From: Pseudomonas sp. G.S.17
Lineage (GTDB): Bacteria; Pseudomonadota; Gammaproteobacteria; Pseudomonadales; Pseudomonadaceae
Reading direction: 5' to 3'
Assembly: GCF_038096165.1 (NCBI RefSeq)
Contig: NZ_CP151076.1
Location: 1,860,001 to 1,924,000, forward strand
Length of the DNA: 64,000 nucleotides
Under the pieces are notes generated by a model. It made no database searches. It was not told where the DNA came from and saw only the letters and a program-made list of their open reading frames with translations. The translations under genes were made by a program, and so were the position numbers. Below are positions 46,347 through 55,609 of the stretch, one piece after another (the stretch's first letter is position 1; each line of letters starts with the position of its first letter).

Positions 46347-46879
46347 AACGTTGGATCCTGTTGTTGCCGCTGGCGATTTTCCTCGCTGTCGCGGTGTTTC
46401 TCTATCGCGGTCTGTACCTGGACCCGGCGGAGCTGCCGTCGGCCTTGATCAACAAACCATTCCCCGAGTTTTCCCTGCCCCAGGTGCAAGGCGACAAGGT
46501 GCTGACCCGCGGAGACGTGCTGGGCAAACCGGCGCTGGTCAACGTCTGGGGTACCTGGTGCGTGGCTTGCCGGGTCGAGCACCCGGTGCTCAACAAACTG
46601 GCTCAGCAAGGCGTGGTGATCTACGGCATCAACTACAAGGATGTGAACGCCGACGCCCTGAAATGGCTGCAGGACTTTCATGACCCTTATCAGCTGAACA
46701 TCCGCGACGAGCAGGGCAGCCTGGGCCTGAATCTGGGTGTCTACGGCGCGCCGGAAACTTTCCTGATCGACAGCAAAGGCATCATTCGTCACAAGTACGT
46801 CGGTGTGATCGACGAAACCGTGTGGCGCGAGCAACTGGCCGGGTTGTATCAGGGATTGGTTGATGAGGCTCGCCAATGA
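46343..46879 (+). CDS. ccmG: Thiol:disulfide interchange protein CcmG/DsbE
   Basis: CcmG keeps apocytochrome c cysteines reduced. The 178-residue product has an N-terminal anchor (5-22), a thioredoxin fold and the active site WGTWCVACRVEHP (CxxC near residue 73), plus GAPETFLID. Its stop overlaps the ATG at 46876. Confidence 0.95.
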   Translation: MKRWILLLPLAIFLAVAVFLYRGLYLDPAELPSALINKPFPEFSLPQVQGDKVLTRGDVLGKPALVNVWGTWCVACRVEHPVLNKLAQQGVVIYGINYKDVNADALKWLQDFHDPYQLNIRDEQGSLGLNLGVYGAPETFLIDSKGIIRHKYVGVIDETVWREQLAGLYQGLVDEARQ

Positions 46880-47793
46880 AGCACCTGTATTTACGGACTT
46901 CTGTGGGAGCCGAGCTTGCTCGCGAATGCGACGTCACTGACGCCCAAGAGGGTAAGGATGCGCCGGCCTCTTCGCGAGCAAGCTCGCTCCCAGGGGTTGT
47001 GCAAGTTTCTGTGGGAGCCGAGCTTGCTCGCGAATGCGACGTTACTGACGCCCAAGAGGGTAAGGATGCGCCGGCCTTTTCGCGAGCAAGCTCACTCCCA
47101 CGGGTTGTACAAGTTTCGGTGGGAGCCGAGCTTGCTCGCGAATGCGACGTTACCGACGCCAAAGAGGGTAAGGATGCACCGGCCTCTTCGCGAGCAGGCT
47201 CGCTCCCACGGGTTGTGCAAGTTTCTGTGGGAGCCGAGCTTGCTCGCGAATGCGACGTTACCGACGCCAAAGAGGGTAAGGATGCACCGGCCTCTTCGCG
47301 AGCAAGCTCGCTCCCACGGGTGATTCGGCGCAGCGTCGCTGCGGTCCTGCTCGCTTTGAGCTGCGCGAGCGTGGCCCATGCCGCCATCGATGCTTACGAG
47401 TTTCGCGATGACGCCGAGCGCGCGCGTTACGCCGAGCTGACCAAAGAGCTGCGTTGCCCCAAGTGCCAGAATCAGGACATCGCCGATTCCAACGCCCCGA
47501 TTGCCGCCGACCTGCGCAAGGAAATCTTCCGCATGCTCGGCGAAGGGCAGAGCAATCAGCAGATCATTGATTTCATGGTCGATCGCTACGGCGATTTCGT
47601 GCGCTACAAGCCTGCCCTCAGCTCGCGGACCTGGATTCTCTGGTTCGGCCCGGCCGGTCTGCTGATCGGCGGCCTGTTGGTGATTGGCGTGATCGTCGTA
47701 CGTCGCCGTGGCCAGGGTCGCAACGAGAGCGAAGCCCTTTCCGACGAGGAGCGTCAGCGCCTCGCCCACCTGCTGGATAAAAACCGCGAATGA
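46876..47793 (+). CDS. ccmH: Cytochrome c maturation protein CcmH with in-frame REP array
   Basis: CcmH reduces apocytochrome c for haem ligation. The functional part (about residues 150-305) has a signal-like segment ([17 protein letters not shown]), the redox site LRCPKCQNQ and a C-terminal membrane span ([21 protein letters not shown]). Upstream of it, residues 9-152 are four tandem 36-residue repeats translated from 108-bp REP units. The ATG at 46876 overlaps the ccmG stop and has GAGG eight bases upstream, so translation should enter the repeats. A GTG at 47320 after the repeats would give a normal 157-residue CcmH. Which start is used cannot be told from sequence. Confidence 0.85.
   Translation: MKHLYLRTSVGAELARECDVTDAQEGKDAPASSRASSLPGVVQVSVGAELARECDVTDAQEGKDAPAFSRASSLPRVVQVSVGAELARECDVTDAKEGKDAPASSRAGSLPRVVQVSVGAELARECDVTDAKEGKDAPASSRASSLPRVIRRSVAAVLLALSCASVAHAAIDAYEFRDDAERARYAELTKELRCPKCQNQDIADSNAPIAADLRKEIFRMLGEGQSNQQIIDFMVDRYGDFVRYKPALSSRTWILWFGPAGLLIGGLLVIGVIVVRRRGQGRNESEALSDEERQRLAHLLDKNRE
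46901..47332. repeat. Four tandem 108-bp REP-derived units inside ccmH
   Basis: Units begin at 46901, 47009, 47117 and 47225. Each has GTGGGAGCCGAGCTTGCTCG, a spacer of about 50 nt and the inverse arm TCGCGAGCAAGCTCGCTCCC. The period of 108 bp is 36 codons, so the frame stays open whatever the copy number. Units 1-2 and units 3-4 are more alike (for example CGCCCAAGAG against CGCCAAAGAG), suggesting stepwise duplication. Confidence 0.95.
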
Positions 47794-48995
47794 TTGATTT
47801 CTGGCTAGCTGCTGGCCTGTTGTTGCTGGTGGCCCTGAGTTTCCTGCTGATCCCCGTCCTGCGTGGCCGTCGTGCGCAAAGTGAAGAAGACCGCACCGCG
47901 CTCAATGTCGCCCTGTATCAGGAGCGTGTGGCCGAACTGCAAGGTCAGCAAGCGGAGGGCGTGTTGTCATCGGTGCAGATGGACAACGGTCGCGCCGAAG
48001 CTGCCCGAGAGTTGCTGGCTGACACCGAAGGCGTCGAGCCGCTGCGCACCTCGCGCCTGGGCAAGCCCCTGCCATTGCTGGCGGCGGTGTTGGTCCCGGT
48101 GCTGGGCCTGGCGTTGTATCTGCATTTTGGCGCCAGTGACAAGGTCGAACTGACGCGTGAATTCGCCCAGCCACCGGGTTCCATTCAGGAGATGACCAGC
48201 CGCCTGGAGCGCGCAGTGAAGGCCCAGCCGGATTCGGCCGAAGGGATTTACTTTCTGGCGCGTACCTACATGGCTCAGGATCGTCCGGCAGACGCTGCGG
48301 CGATGTTCGAACGTGCGGCGGCCCTGGCCGGTCGGCCGCCGGAACTGCTCGGGCAATGGGCGCAGGCGTTGTACTTTGCCGGTGGCAAGAAATTCACCGC
48401 GCAAGTCCAGGCGCTGACCGACGAGGCCCTCAAGGTCGATCCGAAAGAAGTCACCAGCCTCGGCCTGTTGGGCATCGCCGCTTTCGAGACCGAGCGTTAT
48501 CAACAAGCCGTGGATTACTGGAAGCGTCTGCTGGCGGTCCTGCCGCCGCAGGATCCGTCCCGCTCGGCCCTGGAAGGCGGTATCGCCCGGGCCAGTGAGA
48601 AGCTGACGGCCAGCGGCGGCGTTGTCCAGGCGCCTGTGGTTGCAGCGAGCCAGACGGCACGCATCAAAGTGCGGGTTGATCTGGCGCCGGAACTGAAAGC
48701 CAAGGTGGCGCCCGGCGATAGCGTGTTCATCTTCGCCCGGGCGATCAAAGGCCCACCGGCACCGCTGGCGGTCAAGCGCGTAACCGTCGCGGACTTGCCT
48801 GCAGAAGTCGAACTGGCAGACGCCGACGCGATGATGCCGCAACTGAAACTGTCCAACTTCCCTGAAGTCCAACTGGTGGCGCGGGTATCCCGTGCAGGCC
48901 AGCCGACCACCGGCGAGTGGATCGGCCGCAGCAAGCCGCTGGCCAGCAGCGTTACGGCGTTGCAGACGCTCACCATCGACAGTCCAGATCAGTAG
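47790..48995 (+). CDS. ccmI: Cytochrome c biogenesis chaperone CcmI
   Basis: CcmI binds apocytochrome c and hands it to CcmFH. The 401-residue product has two N-terminal membrane spans (about 4-24 and 92-112), a cytoplasmic loop between them and a periplasmic TPR region (about 140-270; [26 protein letters not shown]). The C-terminal part is beta-rich. It overlaps ccmH by four bases and ends the ccm operon. Confidence 0.92.
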   Translation: MIDFWLAAGLLLLVALSFLLIPVLRGRRAQSEEDRTALNVALYQERVAELQGQQAEGVLSSVQMDNGRAEAARELLADTEGVEPLRTSRLGKPLPLLAAVLVPVLGLALYLHFGASDKVELTREFAQPPGSIQEMTSRLERAVKAQPDSAEGIYFLARTYMAQDRPADAAAMFERAAALAGRPPELLGQWAQALYFAGGKKFTAQVQALTDEALKVDPKEVTSLGLLGIAAFETERYQQAVDYWKRLLAVLPPQDPSRSALEGGIARASEKLTASGGVVQAPVVAASQTARIKVRVDLAPELKAKVAPGDSVFIFARAIKGPPAPLAVKRVTVADLPAEVELADADAMMPQLKLSNFPEVQLVARVSRAGQPTTGEWIGRSKPLASSVTALQTLTIDSPDQ

Positions 48996-49006
48996 AGAAT
49001 CCGCTT

Positions 49007-49402
49007 ATGTACCGCGCAGCACGCATCACCTTGTTGGGTATGGTCCTTGGCCTGAGTGCCTGTGCGGTCCAGCCCACCGGTCCACGCAGTCAGGAGCCGA
49101 TCCAGAGTCTGCCCGGCAAGCCATCGGCGCCGAGCAAGCCAAGCGCTCCGCAAACGCCCAAGGCGCCGTCGGCAGGCCCGAAGACCTCGGCCAATTTCGC
49201 GCCACCACCGGGTGGCAACAGTCACTGGGATGCAAAGCTCGGCGTCCACGTACTCGATGATCAACCGAACACCTTCTATCGCCAGCGCACTTACTATCGC
49301 TGGAACAGCGGCTGGAGCTGGTCAACTACGCCCAACGGCCCTTGGCAGGAAACCGATTCCAGCGGTGTGCCAGCGGGTTTGAGTCGTCAGTTCGGGAATT
49401 GA
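49007..49402 (+). CDS. Predicted lipoprotein of unknown function
   Basis: The 131-residue product has a signal peptide ending in the lipobox LSAC (Cys near residue 18), a Pro/Ser/Lys linker (about 20-60) and a small C-terminal domain rich in Trp and Tyr (FYRQRTYYRWNSGWSWS). It lies eleven bases after ccmI and could be cotranscribed. Conserved in Pseudomonas next to ccmI as far as I recall; function not known. Confidence 0.75.
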   Translation: MYRAARITLLGMVLGLSACAVQPTGPRSQEPIQSLPGKPSAPSKPSAPQTPKAPSAGPKTSANFAPPPGGNSHWDAKLGVHVLDDQPNTFYRQRTYYRWNSGWSWSTTPNGPWQETDSSGVPAGLSRQFGN

Positions 49403-49418
49403 GTGGGTAAGGTATATA

Positions 49419-49456
49419 CCAACAAAAGCGGGGGCTAAGGGCGTCGCTTTTGTTGG
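49419..49456. terminator. 12-bp perfect stem after the lipoprotein gene
   Basis: CCAACAAAAGCG (49419-49430) pairs perfectly with CGCTTTTGTTGG (49445-49456), loop 14 nt. No T tract follows, so it is either a factor-assisted terminator or a protective 3' hairpin at the end of the ccm transcript. The rest of the 192-bp gap is AT-rich without recognisable signals. Confidence 0.5.
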
Positions 49457-49594
49457 GGCAGGATTAAAAATTACCTACACAGTATTCAGCCATTTCCTAC
49501 TTTTTTTCTATATACATAACACCGCAGATGTAGAAAAATTCCTTCTGATTTATCACCGCCTTGATGTGTTGCGATGGTTAGAAAGGAATAAGCA

Positions 49595-50167
49595 ATGAAA
49601 TATCTGATAGGCGCTGTTCTCGCTTTGTGTTGCTCCGCAAGTTCATTTGCCAGTGTTTGTGAGTATTCCTCACCCGAAGCCACATCTTTATCCTATCAAT
49701 CGGGAGCTTATCTCCCTGTCTATTTTTCCAGCTATCAGCTCGATCTTCCGGGAGCACCGGTCGCTTTTTTAAGTGGCGAGGGCTTTATTGCGGCTTATCC
49801 TAATAACGGCTACATCGGGGTGCAGCATCTGAATCCCGCCCAGATGGCTGATTCTCTACCCAGGCTGGCTAAAGATCTAACCAGTGTTGCTGATTTCTAT
49901 CGTTTGATTTACGGCATGTCTGCGGCTGGAGACGCTGGTATTAACCCCCAGGAGTTGAGCTTGCAGCGTAGCCTGGTGAAGCTTGACTGCAAGTCTGATG
50001 TAGTCTTCTTTCAGCGAGATGATATTCAGATCATATTTCACGGTGCGGTAGACAGCGCCGGTTTTCATAAGATAGTTCTTATGGATGGCGATAACGTCGA
50101 ACTCATTACTGTGCGCGGGAGTCGGGCGGTCGCATTGCAGATACTCGGTAGTATCAAACGTAGGTAG
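49595..50167 (+). CDS. Secreted or periplasmic protein of unknown function
   Basis: The 190-residue product starts with a clear signal peptide (MKYLIGAVLALCCSASSFAS) and then an unfamiliar soluble sequence with two further cysteines (in SVCEYSS and KLDCKSD) that could form a disulfide. Codon use and base composition are AT-richer than the flanking genes, suggesting recent acquisition. The next, damaged gene begins three bases after its stop, so the two probably form one unit. No family recognised. Confidence 0.65.
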   Translation: MKYLIGAVLALCCSASSFASVCEYSSPEATSLSYQSGAYLPVYFSSYQLDLPGAPVAFLSGEGFIAAYPNNGYIGVQHLNPAQMADSLPRLAKDLTSVADFYRLIYGMSAAGDAGINPQELSLQRSLVKLDCKSDVVFFQRDDIQIIFHGAVDSAGFHKIVLMDGDNVELITVRGSRAVALQILGSIKRR

Positions 50168-50170
50168 TAG

Positions 50171-50497
50171 ATGGCAGAGATGGATCATAGAGATAAAGAG
50201 GTATTACGAGAGGTCTTGGTAAAGTGGTATGGGCCGCAAGCGAATACTTGGGATATGAACGATGGTGTGTTGCGTGTGGTATTGAAGATGGTCGGCGAGA
50301 TACAAAGCTGCACTGCCGCCATGCATCTGGTTCCAACACCCATGACATTCGGAAATTAATACTCCCAGCTAGCTCAGGGATATCTAAAGAAAATATTGGG
50401 TATCTTGCGAGATAACTCACAGGTTTATTTGAATTGTGCAAGGGCTACGATCCTGGGCTACAAAACTGAAGTTGCGCTGGCTGCAATGGGTTTGTAA
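50171..50497 (+). pseudogene. Small unknown gene interrupted by one in-frame stop
   Basis: The frame opening with MAEMDHRDKEVLREVLVKWY runs 62 codons to TAA at 50357-50359, then continues in the same frame without interruption for 45 more codons (YSQLAQGYLKKILGILRDN ... ALAAMGL) to a TAA at 50495. The downstream part looks like real protein, with amphipathic helices, so the gene was probably about 108 codons and has one nonsense change. It follows the secreted-protein gene by three bases. Function unknown. Confidence 0.55.
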
Positions 50498-50525
50498 TTC
50501 CAGCGTCTATGTACCGGTCATACCC

Positions 50526-50663
50526 GCCTCGCGAATAGATTCGCTTCTACACGGGTCAACTACGGACAACTCCCCGTGGGAGGAAACTGACTCCACCTTG
50601 TTAGCGAGATGATATTCCTGCGTCCGTAAGGACAATGTCTCGCCAACAAGTTGGCTCCTACAG
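50526..50663. repeat. Degenerate REP-like fragments
   Basis: CCTCGCGAATAGATTCGCTT at 50526-50545 and TCGCCAACAAGTTGGCTCCT at 50639-50658 resemble halves of two REP families; the second is the same family as the hairpin at 51585-51617. They are not perfect palindromes and fill the gap before the leftward gene. Confidence 0.45.
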
Positions 50664-50687
50664 AATGGTCAGTACTGCCGGAAGGTC

Positions 50688-51455
50688 TCAGGCCTTCGCA
50701 GTTTCAGCCGCTTTCTGTGCTTCCTGCGCTTGGCGTGCGGCGTCGCGGGAGGCCAGGATGGCTGCATGCGTTTCCTTCGTCGCGAGTTCACCTTTGCTCC
50801 ATAGCTGGTGCGAAAACCAACCCGCCATGGCCTCTGGATTCAGGGTAGTGGTTTTGGGGATGAACAACGCCGCCAGATCAATGGTGCTGGCGAAGTTGTT
50901 TTCGTCCAGCTGGTAATCGCCCAGATAAGAGCCGCCCCAATTTCCGTCGGCCGCCACCAGGTCTATGGACACATCTCGGTAGGTATCGGCAGCGCCTTTC
51001 AGCGAGCTGGAGGCATTCAACAGCTTATCCAGTTGATCCATATCGGTAATGCTGAGCTCGCCGGCAGGGTTGAGTGCCTTGAGTTTGCCGTCGGCTTCGA
51101 TAGTAAAGCCGAATTTCTTCTCGGCGAGGTCCGGGAAAGTGGACTCAAGAGCGGATTTGAACTCCTCGAACGCGGACTTCAAACCATAAAAAGCACCTTG
51201 GTGCAGCTTGGCTATCGCTGGGAAATCGGCAGACGGAGGGCGACCATAGCTATTTACGGCCACCATAGGCTGAGTCGACGTTGTCTGACTTGGTTCCTGG
51301 GCTGCTTCACTGGGATGATAAATCGCCGCCGGTGTTGCGTTGCTGAACGCCGATTTCTGATCTTCGCTGATGGGTTGCGCGGTCAGGGTCTGGCTGGATT
51401 GGGTAAGTCGCATTGTCGATGCCAGGGTCGAGCCGGCAGTCAAAGAGATATCCAT
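50688..51455 (-). CDS. Conserved protein of unknown function
   Basis: The 255-residue product begins MDISLTAGSTLASTMRLTQS, lacks a signal peptide and has a Ser/Thr/Pro-rich first third, then a folded-looking middle (EFKSALESTFPDLAEKKFGF, DLVAADGNWGGSYLGDY) and an Ala/Gln/Lys-rich helical end. No domain recognised. The N-terminal style resembles small structural or secreted-substrate proteins, but there is no further support. Its 170-bp upstream gap carries only a REP hairpin. Confidence 0.7.
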   Translation of the reverse strand: MDISLTAGSTLASTMRLTQSSQTLTAQPISEDQKSAFSNATPAAIYHPSEAAQEPSQTTSTQPMVAVNSYGRPPSADFPAIAKLHQGAFYGLKSAFEEFKSALESTFPDLAEKKFGFTIEADGKLKALNPAGELSITDMDQLDKLLNASSSLKGAADTYRDVSIDLVAADGNWGGSYLGDYQLDENNFASTIDLAALFIPKTTTLNPEAMAGWFSHQLWSKGELATKETHAAILASRDAARQAQEAQKAAETAKA

Positions 51456-51584
51456 GTCGTCACTCCATGTGCGTTTGGTGTAGGAAGTTTATCGACGACT
51501 CGTAGGAAATCTTTAGAGTGCTTGGTCAGGCATGAGCGGGAGAGAATGGGAAAGTTGTAACTCGATATGTAAGAATTAGTGGCG

Positions 51585-51617
51585 TGTAGGAGCCAACTTG
51601 CTGGCGAGGCTCCTACA
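51585..51617. terminator. Strong REP-like hairpin after sbp
   Basis: TGTAGGAGCC (51585-51594) pairs with GGCTCCTACA (51608-51617), ten base pairs with a 13-nt loop, beginning eleven bases after the leftward sbp stop. No T tract; likely a REP element acting as a 3' stabiliser or terminator. Confidence 0.6.
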
Positions 51618-51628
51618 GCACGATTCAG

Positions 51629-52627
51629 TTACTTCGCCGGATAAATCTGATCAAAAACCCCGCCATCGTTGAAGTGAGTCTTCTGCACAGTGCGCCAGTC
51701 GCCGAAGGTTTTCTCCACCGACAGGAAGTCGACTTTCGGGAACCGATCGGTGTATTTGGCCAGCACCGCCGGGTCGCGCGGACGCAGGTAGTTGGCGGCA
51801 GCGATTTCCTGGCCTTCAGGCGACCACAGGTACTTCAGGTATTCCTCGGCAGCGGCACGGGTGCCTTTCTTGTCGACGACTTTGTCGACCACGCTCACTG
51901 GCGGCTCGGCTTCTGCAGAGACGCTTGGGTAAATCACTTCGAACTGGTCGCGACCAAATTCCCGGGCGATCATTTCCGCTTCGTTTTCAAAGGTGATCAG
52001 CACGTCGCCGATCTGATTGGTCATGAAGGTCGTGGTCGCGGCACGGCCGCCGGTATCGAGCACCGGCACATGGCTGAACAGTTGGCCGACGAATTTCTTC
52101 GCCGCTGCTTCATCGCCGCCATTTTTCAGGGTGTAACCCCAGGCCGACAGGTAGGTGTAGCGGCCATTACCCGAGGTTTTCGGGTTGGGCACGATCACTT
52201 CAACGTCGCTTTTAATCAGGTCAGGCCAGTCTTTCAGGGCCTTTGGATTGCCCTTGCGCACGATGAACACGGTCGCGGAGGTGAACGGCGCGCTGTTGTT
52301 CGGCAGGCGGGTCACCCAGTTGTCCGGCACCAGCTTGCCATTGTCGGCCAGGGCATTGATGTCGGTGGCCATGTTCATGGTGATCACGTCGGCGGGCAGG
52401 CCGTCGATCACCGAGCGCGCTTGCTTGCTCGAACCACCGAACGACATCTGCACGGCGATATCTTCCTGATGATCGGCTTTCCAGTGCTTCTGGAACGCGG
52501 CGTTGTAATCCTTGTAGAAGTCACGCATCACGTCATACGACACGTTCAACAGCGTCGGTGCGGCCTGAGCGGCGCTGCTTAGAGCCAGGCCTGCTGCCAG
52601 TAACGAGGCGGCGAAAAGTTTGTTCAC
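51629..52627 (-). CDS. sbp: Periplasmic sulfate-binding protein
   Basis: The receptor of an ABC sulfate importer. From the GTG at 52627 (AAAGGA eight bases upstream) the product has 332 residues with signal peptide NKLFAASLLAAGLALSSAAQA and mature start APTLLNVSYDVMRDFYKDYN, the family signature; FGGSSKQARSVIDGLPADV and PNPKTSGNGRYTYLSAWG are also typical. The longer frame reads through the ribosome site. No cysT/W/A genes are next to it in the window. Confidence 0.93.
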   Translation of the reverse strand: MNKLFAASLLAAGLALSSAAQAAPTLLNVSYDVMRDFYKDYNAAFQKHWKADHQEDIAVQMSFGGSSKQARSVIDGLPADVITMNMATDINALADNGKLVPDNWVTRLPNNSAPFTSATVFIVRKGNPKALKDWPDLIKSDVEVIVPNPKTSGNGRYTYLSAWGYTLKNGGDEAAAKKFVGQLFSHVPVLDTGGRAATTTFMTNQIGDVLITFENEAEMIAREFGRDQFEVIYPSVSAEAEPPVSVVDKVVDKKGTRAAAEEYLKYLWSPEGQEIAAANYLRPRDPAVLAKYTDRFPKVDFLSVEKTFGDWRTVQKTHFNDGGVFDQIYPAK

Positions 52628-52731
52628 TGCATATTCCTTTTGTAGATGATGTTTCTTATAAAGTTGATGGCTCATTGCTCGCGACTATAACTGGACAGCC
52701 TTAGGCCTTTATAGATTAAAAAATTATCGGG

Positions 52732-53565
52732 TTATGCCTTTTCGCCGACACGCGGAAACAGCTGATTACCGCAACGCGAGCAAAAAGCCGCCCCGTGCTC
52801 ATGGGTGTTCTTGGCGCATACCGGGCAATCGTGCTGCAACTGTTCGCCGCGCATGGCATTGGCCAGTTCTGCCGTGAAAATTCCGGTGGGTACGGCAATG
52901 ATCGAATAACCGGTAATCATCACCAGCGAAGACAGGATCTGTCCCAGAGGCGTCTTGGGTACGATGTCGCCGAAGCCGACGGTGGTCAGGGTCACGATGG
53001 CCCAATAAATCCCGGTTGGAATACTGGTGAAGCCATGCTCCGGTCCTTCGATCACATACATCAGGGTGCCGAAGACAATGACCAGCGTCGAAACGCTGGC
53101 GAGAAACACGATGATTTTCTGTTTGCTCCCGCGCAGCGCCGCCAGCAGATAGTTGGCCTGCTTCAGATAGGGACTGAGCTTGAGTACCCGGAAAATACGC
53201 AGCATCCGCACGATCCGGACGATCAACAGGTATTGCGCATCGCTGTAATAAATCGCGAGGATTCCGGGCACGATGGCCAGCAGGTCGACCAGCCCATAGA
53301 AGCTGAATGCGTACTGCAACGGTCGTGGCGAGCTGTACAGGCGCAGGATGTACTCGGCGAGAAATACCGCCGTGAAGCCCCACTCGATATACGCCAGCAG
53401 ATCCGCATAGTTGGCGTGTATCGCCGGAATACTGTCGAGGATCACCACGATCAGGCTGCACAGGATCACCGCCAGCAGTGTCTGGTCGAAGCGTCGACCC
53501 GCCGGAGTATCAGTATGGAAAATGATGATGCGTAGTTGTTCGCGCCGGCTGATGTTGCTGTCCAT
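52732..53565 (-). CDS. Voltage-gated potassium channel with C-terminal zinc ribbon
   Basis: A 277-residue ion-transport protein. Six membrane spans are visible; S4 carries regularly spaced Arg (IVRIVRMLRIFRVLK), and the pore loop holds the selectivity filter TVGFGD after ATVTLT-like sequence. After S6 the tail contains CPVCAKN and CSRCGNQ, a four-Cys zinc-ribbon pattern. It is a KvAP-like bacterial channel; the zinc ribbon is the unusual part. No partner gene suggests its function. Confidence 0.88.
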   Translation of the reverse strand: MDSNISRREQLRIIIFHTDTPAGRRFDQTLLAVILCSLIVVILDSIPAIHANYADLLAYIEWGFTAVFLAEYILRLYSSPRPLQYAFSFYGLVDLLAIVPGILAIYYSDAQYLLIVRIVRMLRIFRVLKLSPYLKQANYLLAALRGSKQKIIVFLASVSTLVIVFGTLMYVIEGPEHGFTSIPTGIYWAIVTLTTVGFGDIVPKTPLGQILSSLVMITGYSIIAVPTGIFTAELANAMRGEQLQHDCPVCAKNTHEHGAAFCSRCGNQLFPRVGEKA

Positions 53566-53724
53566 GGTGTCTTCCGAATCAAAAGTCGCGTGAGCCTATG
53601 AGTAATGCGTCAGGCAACGCAAGCTTAGTCGGCTCTGTAAGGCAGCTTCGTTCGACGGATGTTTCGGTGACACCGCAGGAAGTATTGGAAAGGCCGGGAA
53701 GTGACGATCCCGGCCTTGAACATT

Positions 53725-55356
53725 TCAGACGCGGAATTGCTTGAGCAGACTGTTGAGTTGCTCGCTCAAATTGCGCAGATGCAGACTGGCGCCACTCGAT
53801 TGCTCAGCGGCGATGGCGGTGGTTTGCGACAGTTGCGCGGCCTGGGTGACGTTCTGATTGATGTCCTCGACGACGTGGGATTGTTGCAGGGTCGCGCTGG
53901 CAATCGATGCGTTCAGGCTGTTGAGGTTACGCAGCGCCTGGCTGATGGAAGTCAGGCTCTGGCCGGCCTGATTGGCCTGCTCGATGGTCAGCTGGGACGA
54001 ACGGCTGCTGTCGGCGATGACTTTGACCGCTGCGTTGGAGTGGGTTTGCAGGCGTTCGATCATCGCCTGGATTTCAGCGGTGGATTTCTGCGTGCGTTGC
54101 GCCAACAAGCGCACTTCATCGGCAACCACGGCAAAACCCCTGCCCTGTTCACCGGCCCGGGCCGCTTCGATGGCGGCGTTGAGAGCCAGCAGGTTGGTCT
54201 GCTCGGCAATCGAGCTGATCACCTCCAGGACGCTGCCGATCTGCGTGCTTTCTGCCGCCAGGGTGCGGATCACTTCCACGGCCTGATTGATCGTGCCGGA
54301 CAGATGATCGATCTGGCGCAAGCTGCTGTCGATATTGACCTGGCCCTGATGGGCCTGAGCTTCGGCATCGCGCATTTCATTGGCCGCATGCTCGGCGTTC
54401 TTCGCCACGTCCTGCACGCCGTAGGTGACTTCATTGACGGCGGTGGCCACCAGCTCCATTTGTTGCGATTGCTGCTGGCTGCGGGCTTGGGCCTGTTCGG
54501 CGTTATGCCCCAGGTCAGTGGAAGCCTGTTCCAGGCCATTGGCGGAGGTTTGCAGCTGGCTCACAACGCCGCGCAGCTTGGCGGTGAAAGCGTTGAAATG
54601 CCGCGCCAGTTGGGTGATTTCGTCGTTGCCGTGGGTTTGCAACGTGCGCGTCAGGTCGCTTTCGCCACTGGCGATGTCGGCCATCGCCTGCACCGCTTCG
54701 CGCAATGGCCGGACGATGCTGCGGCCGATCAGGATGACCAGCAATGCCATGACCAGCACGATCGCCAGGCTGAACAACACGGCGCGCCAGACTTGTTGCT
54801 GGAACTCGGCCGAGACGTCGTCAACGTAGACCCCGGAACCCAGAATCCAGCCCCATGGCGCGAAGAGTTGCACATAGGAAATCTTCTGCACCGGCTCGCT
54901 GGCGCCCGGTTTTGGCCAACGGTACTGGATCATCCCGGCGCCTTTGGACTTGGCCACCGCAACCATTTCATTGAAGAGCGCGAAGCCGTCCGGGTCTTTG
55001 ATTGCTGACAAGTCCTGACCGACCAGCTTGACGCTGACCGGATGCATGATCATTACCGGGCGCAGGTCGTTGATCCAGAAATAGTCGTTCTGGTTATAGC
55101 GCAGGCTGCGAATGGCGTTGAGCGCCTGTTCCTGAGCCAGGTCCTTGGAGAGCGTTCCGGCCGTTTCCAGGCCGTGGTAGTACTCGAGAATGCCGCTGGC
55201 GGTTTGCACCACATGCATGGTTTTCTGGGCTTTGGCGTCGTACAGATCGTTATGAACCTGTCTGAGCATCGCGGCCGTCAGCGTGCACAGCATCAATACG
55301 GACACTATGAGAATCAGCCAAAGACGGCGGCTGATCGATAAGTTGCGCATAGTCAT
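53725..55356 (-). CDS. Methyl-accepting chemotaxis protein with single Cache-type sensor
   Basis: The 543-residue receptor has membrane spans at about 10-32 and 190-212 around a periplasmic Cache_2-like domain ([30 protein letters not shown] and GSGVYVDDV), which in related receptors binds small organic acids. A HAMP domain and the signalling domain follow, with the hairpin tip [20 protein letters not shown]. It ends without a CheR-docking pentapeptide (ending LLKQFRV). Ligand unknown. The 180 bp upstream show no clear sigma-28 or other promoter. Confidence 0.93.
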   Translation of the reverse strand: MTMRNLSISRRLWLILIVSVLMLCTLTAAMLRQVHNDLYDAKAQKTMHVVQTASGILEYYHGLETAGTLSKDLAQEQALNAIRSLRYNQNDYFWINDLRPVMIMHPVSVKLVGQDLSAIKDPDGFALFNEMVAVAKSKGAGMIQYRWPKPGASEPVQKISYVQLFAPWGWILGSGVYVDDVSAEFQQQVWRAVLFSLAIVLVMALLVILIGRSIVRPLREAVQAMADIASGESDLTRTLQTHGNDEITQLARHFNAFTAKLRGVVSQLQTSANGLEQASTDLGHNAEQAQARSQQQSQQMELVATAVNEVTYGVQDVAKNAEHAANEMRDAEAQAHQGQVNIDSSLRQIDHLSGTINQAVEVIRTLAAESTQIGSVLEVISSIAEQTNLLALNAAIEAARAGEQGRGFAVVADEVRLLAQRTQKSTAEIQAMIERLQTHSNAAVKVIADSSRSSQLTIEQANQAGQSLTSISQALRNLNSLNASIASATLQQSHVVEDINQNVTQAAQLSQTTAIAAEQSSGASLHLRNLSEQLNSLLKQFRV

Positions 55357-55536
55357 GACTATTACTCCGTATTTTTTATTGTTTTCGCAGTCTGCGCCTA
55401 AACCAAGCGAGTGCGTCGAGGGCTAATCCAGACAGGCATAGCGAGAGCATCCACTCCGATTGTCCTCTACATGCTGTCGGCCCACGACCGCCAAACGTGA
55501 GAGACGGTTCACAAATTTTTGTAGGGTAAATCCACG

Positions 55537-55603
55537 TATAGCCAAAGGCTTACACGAAGTCGGGAAGTTCGCTCTATTGCTGGCCACAGCAGGGGCATAA
55601 CAT
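55537..55603 (+). promoter_or_regulatory. GacA-box-like dyad and -10 element of the RsmX-type RNA
   Basis: TATAGCCAAAGGCTTACA (55537-55554) has an exact CTTACA half and an imperfect opposite half of the GacA upstream element (TGTAAG-N6-CTTACA). A -10-like TAACAT lies at 55598-55603. The distance from the dyad centre to the predicted start at about 55610 is 65 bp, as in known rsm promoters. The interval 55357-55536 shows nothing recognisable. Confidence 0.5.
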
Positions 55604-55609
55604 TGGATC

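Noticed and set aside
46901..47332. CRISPR-like array because of regular spacing
   Set aside because: The whole 108-bp unit is repeated with no unique spacers; arms are REP palindromes.
53701..55008. A 435-codon plus-strand frame opposite the chemoreceptor
   Set aside because: The minus-strand receptor has clear signalling motifs throughout; the opposite frame is a third-position GC shadow.
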